Below, piece after piece: positions 61,631-64,000 of a DNA stretch of 64,000 nucleotides. Below the pieces are notes generated by a model. That model made no database searches and was not told the origin of the DNA. It worked only from the letters and a program-made list of their open reading frames with translations. This DNA comes from Chitinophaga silvatica (GTDB lineage Bacteria > Bacteroidota > Bacteroidia > Chitinophagales > Chitinophagaceae). The translations under genes were made by a program, and so were the position numbers. The stretch lies in NCBI RefSeq assembly GCF_003419895.1, contig NZ_QPMM01000015.1, positions 1 through 64,000 on the forward strand, in the 5' to 3' direction. The stretch's first letter is position 1. The number at the start of each line of letters is the position of its first letter.

Positions 61631-63280
61631 ATGTCACAAGTAATAGATGAACCAGTTATTGAAGAAAGCATACAGAACCATCAACCTACCGTAGTAGCTA
61701 CAAAAGGTAATCTCCCTGTATGGAAGAACTGGCAATTAATTTTATTTAGAATAGGCTTTATCTTTTTTATTGCTATTTCTATTCCTAATTCCGTTGCATG
61801 GTACCAGCAATTGGCCCAATTGAATTGGTTAAAGCTAAATTACCGCGACTTGTATGATATAGCGAGATTTGGCTCAGGAATTAACTTTCTTGGGAATACA
61901 ATCTTTGGCAGCAGTCTGTTGGGATATGCCAACTGGATTACTACAGCTTTGATAGCAGTAGCAGGGGCCGCTATCTGGACACTCATCGTTAAAGTCAGGA
62001 AATTACCACGTAACGAATATTATAGTGCCTGGTATTGGTTACGCGTAGTGGTAAGATACAGAGCTGGTATAGGAATTATTGGTTTTGGATTTACAAAACT
62101 TCTTCCGGTGCAAATGCCATATCCTTCATTTGGAATCTTAAATACCAACTTTGGAGATCTTACCGCCCAGAAACTTTATTGGCTATCTATTGGCATTGTG
62201 CCCTGGTACCAGGTTTTTGCCGGTGTAGTAGAAGTGGCAGCTGGTACTTTACTCTTCTTCCGTAAAACCACAACATTAGGCTCAATTTTGCTTTTGGGTG
62301 CATTGGGCGATATTGTATATGTCAATTTTGCCTACGATGGGGGTGTGCATGTTTACAGCAGCTATTTTGTATTGCTGGCAGCGCTTCTGCTGGTTAATGA
62401 TATTCCTAAAGTCTGGAAATTATTGGTACAGGAGAAAGATGTTGTACCGGTTAATTACTATCCTGATTTGTCTAACAGCTGGATTAAATATTTACGTGTT
62501 TCACTCAAATCATTTACCATATTCTTATTTCTGGGAGTACTGTTTTATCTACAATTGATCAACTTCCTGTATGATCCGTATAAACAGCCATCAGTAGCCG
62601 GAGTAAAAGAATTGAGAGGAAATTATGCAGTTACAACCTTTAAGCTAAACGGAGAGGTTATTCCCTACAATCCTACGGATTCTGTAAGATGGCAGGAAGT
62701 AACCTTTGAAAACTGGTCTACACTGACCTTTAGAGTGAATAAGCCTCACTCACTCGATTTATCTAATGGAGGAGGAGATCCGCAAAGAGATGTAAACCGG
62801 ACCTTTGAAATTACCGGCTTGGCAGGAGGGCAAAGAGCCTTTCATTACTATGCAGATGAGGTAAATAAGGTGCTTTATCTGGAAGATAAATATAAACCGG
62901 TACCGGATCGCAGAAACCGTACCGCCGGGGTAGGCGGAGATGGAGGAGCTCCGGTAGATGAAGTTGCAGAACAAGCTGCTGCAAAGGAAACAGCTAAGGA
63001 GAAGAAAGACTGGATCCCTGCTGAAGCCAGGAAGAATATTGGCGATGAAGAATATAAAATCGATCCAAAAGCCTATTCTGCAAGGAGAGCCAGAGAATTT
63101 GCCAAAGCTCCGAAAGGTGAGATCAGAAAGCGGTTTGTTGTAAAATATGAAACACTTGATGGGTCACATATAATTCTGACGGGTGAAGATGAAAATAAGA
63201 ATAGTCTGTATGTAGAACTGGCCAGAATAGAGAAACCGTATGCGCTTTCTCCCAGTGCTTTACAAGCCGGAAAATATTAG
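61631..63280 (+). CDS. Polytopic membrane protein, DoxX-like, second paralog with charged insert
   Basis: 549 residues, a paralog of the preceding protein: YPSFGILNTNFGDL, GIVPWYQVFAGVVEVAAGTLLFF and YVNFAYDGGVHVYSSYFVLL align with it, as does the soluble part (GNYAVTTFKLNGEVIPYNPTDSVRWQEVTFENW). It carries an extra segment of about 90 residues near 425-510, rich in Lys, Glu and Ala (DEVAEQAAAKETAKEKKDW), before the closing YETLDGSHIILTGEDENKNSLYVELARIEKPY, which matches the end of its paralog. It lies 11 bp downstream of that paralog. The paralogs may form a heteromer. Function unknown. Confidence 0.75.
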   Translation: MSQVIDEPVIEESIQNHQPTVVATKGNLPVWKNWQLILFRIGFIFFIAISIPNSVAWYQQLAQLNWLKLNYRDLYDIARFGSGINFLGNTIFGSSLLGYANWITTALIAVAGAAIWTLIVKVRKLPRNEYYSAWYWLRVVVRYRAGIGIIGFGFTKLLPVQMPYPSFGILNTNFGDLTAQKLYWLSIGIVPWYQVFAGVVEVAAGTLLFFRKTTTLGSILLLGALGDIVYVNFAYDGGVHVYSSYFVLLAALLLVNDIPKVWKLLVQEKDVVPVNYYPDLSNSWIKYLRVSLKSFTIFLFLGVLFYLQLINFLYDPYKQPSVAGVKELRGNYAVTTFKLNGEVIPYNPTDSVRWQEVTFENWSTLTFRVNKPHSLDLSNGGGDPQRDVNRTFEITGLAGGQRAFHYYADEVNKVLYLEDKYKPVPDRRNRTAGVGGDGGAPVDEVAEQAAAKETAKEKKDWIPAEARKNIGDEEYKIDPKAYSARRAREFAKAPKGEIRKRFVVKYETLDGSHIILTGEDENKNSLYVELARIEKPYALSPSALQAGKY

Positions 63281-63284
63281 TGTA

Positions 63285-63824
63285 ATGTTGCGTAGTATCT
63301 CTATTATTGGAATGCTGTTTTTATTGGTTGCCTGTAAAGGAAATAACGAAAAGTTTCCGGAGCGATATGGGTTTGGCCGGTTAGCTTCACAAGCTGAAAT
63401 AGACTCTCAAAACATTTCAATCAGGCCCGATGGCCATGGATTACCAGCTGGTAGTGGCATTGCCGCTACCGGCAAAGTAATTTATCTGGCCAAATGCGCC
63501 ATGTGTCATGGTCCTACTGGTACTGAACCAACAGCAAACAGACTGGTAGCTCCTTTTGGAGATACAACCAAATCAAAAACCATAGGGAATTACTGGCCTT
63601 ATGCTACAACCATTTTTGATTATATCAGAAGAGCCATGCCATTCAATGCTCCTGGCTCATTAACAAATGAAGAGGTGTATCATCTCACAGCATTTTTACT
63701 CTGCAGTAATCACATTATTGATAGTACAAAGATTATTAACCAGGTTACCTTACCTGAAATAGTAATGCCAGCAAAGCATTTATATGTAGATGACGATAGA
63801 AAAGGAGGCAATGAAGTAAAATAA
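63285..63824 (+). CDS. Lipoprotein c-type cytochrome
   Basis: 179 residues from the Met at 63285, four bases after the previous stop. Lipoprotein signal MLRSISIIGMLFLLVAC (Cys17). One haem site C-x2-C-H in YLAKCAMCHGPTG, and a probable Met ligand near RAMPFNAPGSLTNEEVYHLTAFLL, typical of class I cytochromes of the SorB/SoxX/diheme-subunit type. It directly precedes the molybdoenzyme, as SorB-like subunits do, so it likely accepts electrons from sulfite oxidation in the periplasm. An in-frame Met at 63240 is inside the previous gene and is less likely. Confidence 0.9.
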   Translation: MLRSISIIGMLFLLVACKGNNEKFPERYGFGRLASQAEIDSQNISIRPDGHGLPAGSGIAATGKVIYLAKCAMCHGPTGTEPTANRLVAPFGDTTKSKTIGNYWPYATTIFDYIRRAMPFNAPGSLTNEEVYHLTAFLLCSNHIIDSTKIINQVTLPEIVMPAKHLYVDDDRKGGNEVK

Positions 63825-63829
63825 CGTAT

Positions 63830-64000
63830 ATGGATCAGGAAAAGAAACTTCCAAGAAGGGCTATGATAAAGGCAGCTGCTATTTCAGCAACTGCTGCTTT
63901 TGTAGGAAAAGTAAATCTTCCGGCTACAGAACAGCCAACCAACGACGATCCCACTAAAATTCAGGGAACTCCGCCCGGTAAAGTTGGAACCCGCTCGCCA
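63830..64000 (+). CDS. Sulfite dehydrogenase-like (SorA/SoxC) molybdoenzyme, N-terminal fragment
   Basis: 57 codons are present before the window ends. Tat-type signal: MDQEKKLPRRAMIKAAAISATAAF with the twin arginine and hydrophobic stretch. The mature start (DDPTKIQGTPPGKVGTRSP) matches the opening of periplasmic sulfite-oxidase-family proteins, where a similar D-P-T-x-QG-x-P...RSP precedes the Mo-cofactor domain. It overlaps nothing and follows the cytochrome gene by 5 bp. Identity is probable, but the catalytic Cys and Mo-domain lie outside the window. Substrate may be sulfite, but other sulfur oxides or organic sulfoxides are possible. Confidence 0.75.
   Translation, partial: MDQEKKLPRRAMIKAAAISATAAFVGKVNLPATEQPTNDDPTKIQGTPPGKVGTRSP

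Overview
The window looks like a chromosomal segment of a Bacteroidota genome, most likely family Chitinophagaceae (Chitinophaga-like). The evidence is two SusC/SusD pairs, a giant surface protein ending in a type-B type IX secretion sorting domain, promoters of the Bacteroidota form TTTG-N19-TAnnTTTG, an ECF sigma/anti-sigma pair, and a TPR-membrane-HTH regulator beside a susCD locus. The species assignment is inferred from sequence style, not from a search.

Layout. 1-15.6 kb: a small conserved protein, then a 4,960-residue secreted adhesin (minus strand) with about 42 HYR-like repeats of 86 residues (258 bp). 16.0-22.9 kb: housekeeping genes rpmI-rplT, ispE, a bifunctional-nuclease-family protein, etfB-etfA, a TPR protein, tilS, a rhomboid protease and rlmH. 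22.9-27.4 kb: three of four tRNA-Arg(ACG) cassettes, each with its own promoter and terminator. Between them lie a lipoprotein, an ECF sigma operon with two membrane proteins, and an SRAP (HMCES/YedK) protein.

27.5-43.8 kb is the most interesting segment. A TPR-HTH regulator is followed by a tightly packed run: SusC, SusD, GH2 beta-galactosidase, GH63-like alpha-glucosidase, a fused hydroxylysine kinase/phospholyase-type protein, a DUF1338 (HglS-type) oxygenase and an ALDH7-type aminoadipate-semialdehyde dehydrogenase. These activities match, in order, the dismantling of the collagen modification Glc-alpha-1,2-Gal-beta-O-hydroxylysine: glucose off, galactose off, hydroxylysine phosphorylated, phosphate and ammonia eliminated to aminoadipate semialdehyde, oxidised to aminoadipate and, after a transamination not encoded here, handled at the 2-oxoadipate step. 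I propose it as a glycosyl-hydroxylysine utilisation locus. It is flanked by directly repeated tRNA-Arg cassettes at 27.3 and 44.0 kb.

44.1-55.4 kb: an AT-rich gene with five zinc-finger-like units and a Vsr-like nuclease domain, a GlxA-type AraC regulator, GAPDH, an EF-G paralog behind a leader with two short reading frames and two terminator-like hairpins, a two-domain trypsin-like protease with an inserted PDZ domain, a GH130 enzyme and transketolase. 55.4-64 kb: a second SusC/SusD pair, two paralogous polytopic membrane proteins, a lipoprotein cytochrome c and the start of a sulfite-dehydrogenase-like molybdoenzyme. Its leader holds inverted repeats and a 17-codon reading frame ending in Cys-Tyr-Gln-Arg-Cys-Trp, which suggests sulfur or cysteine-responsive control.
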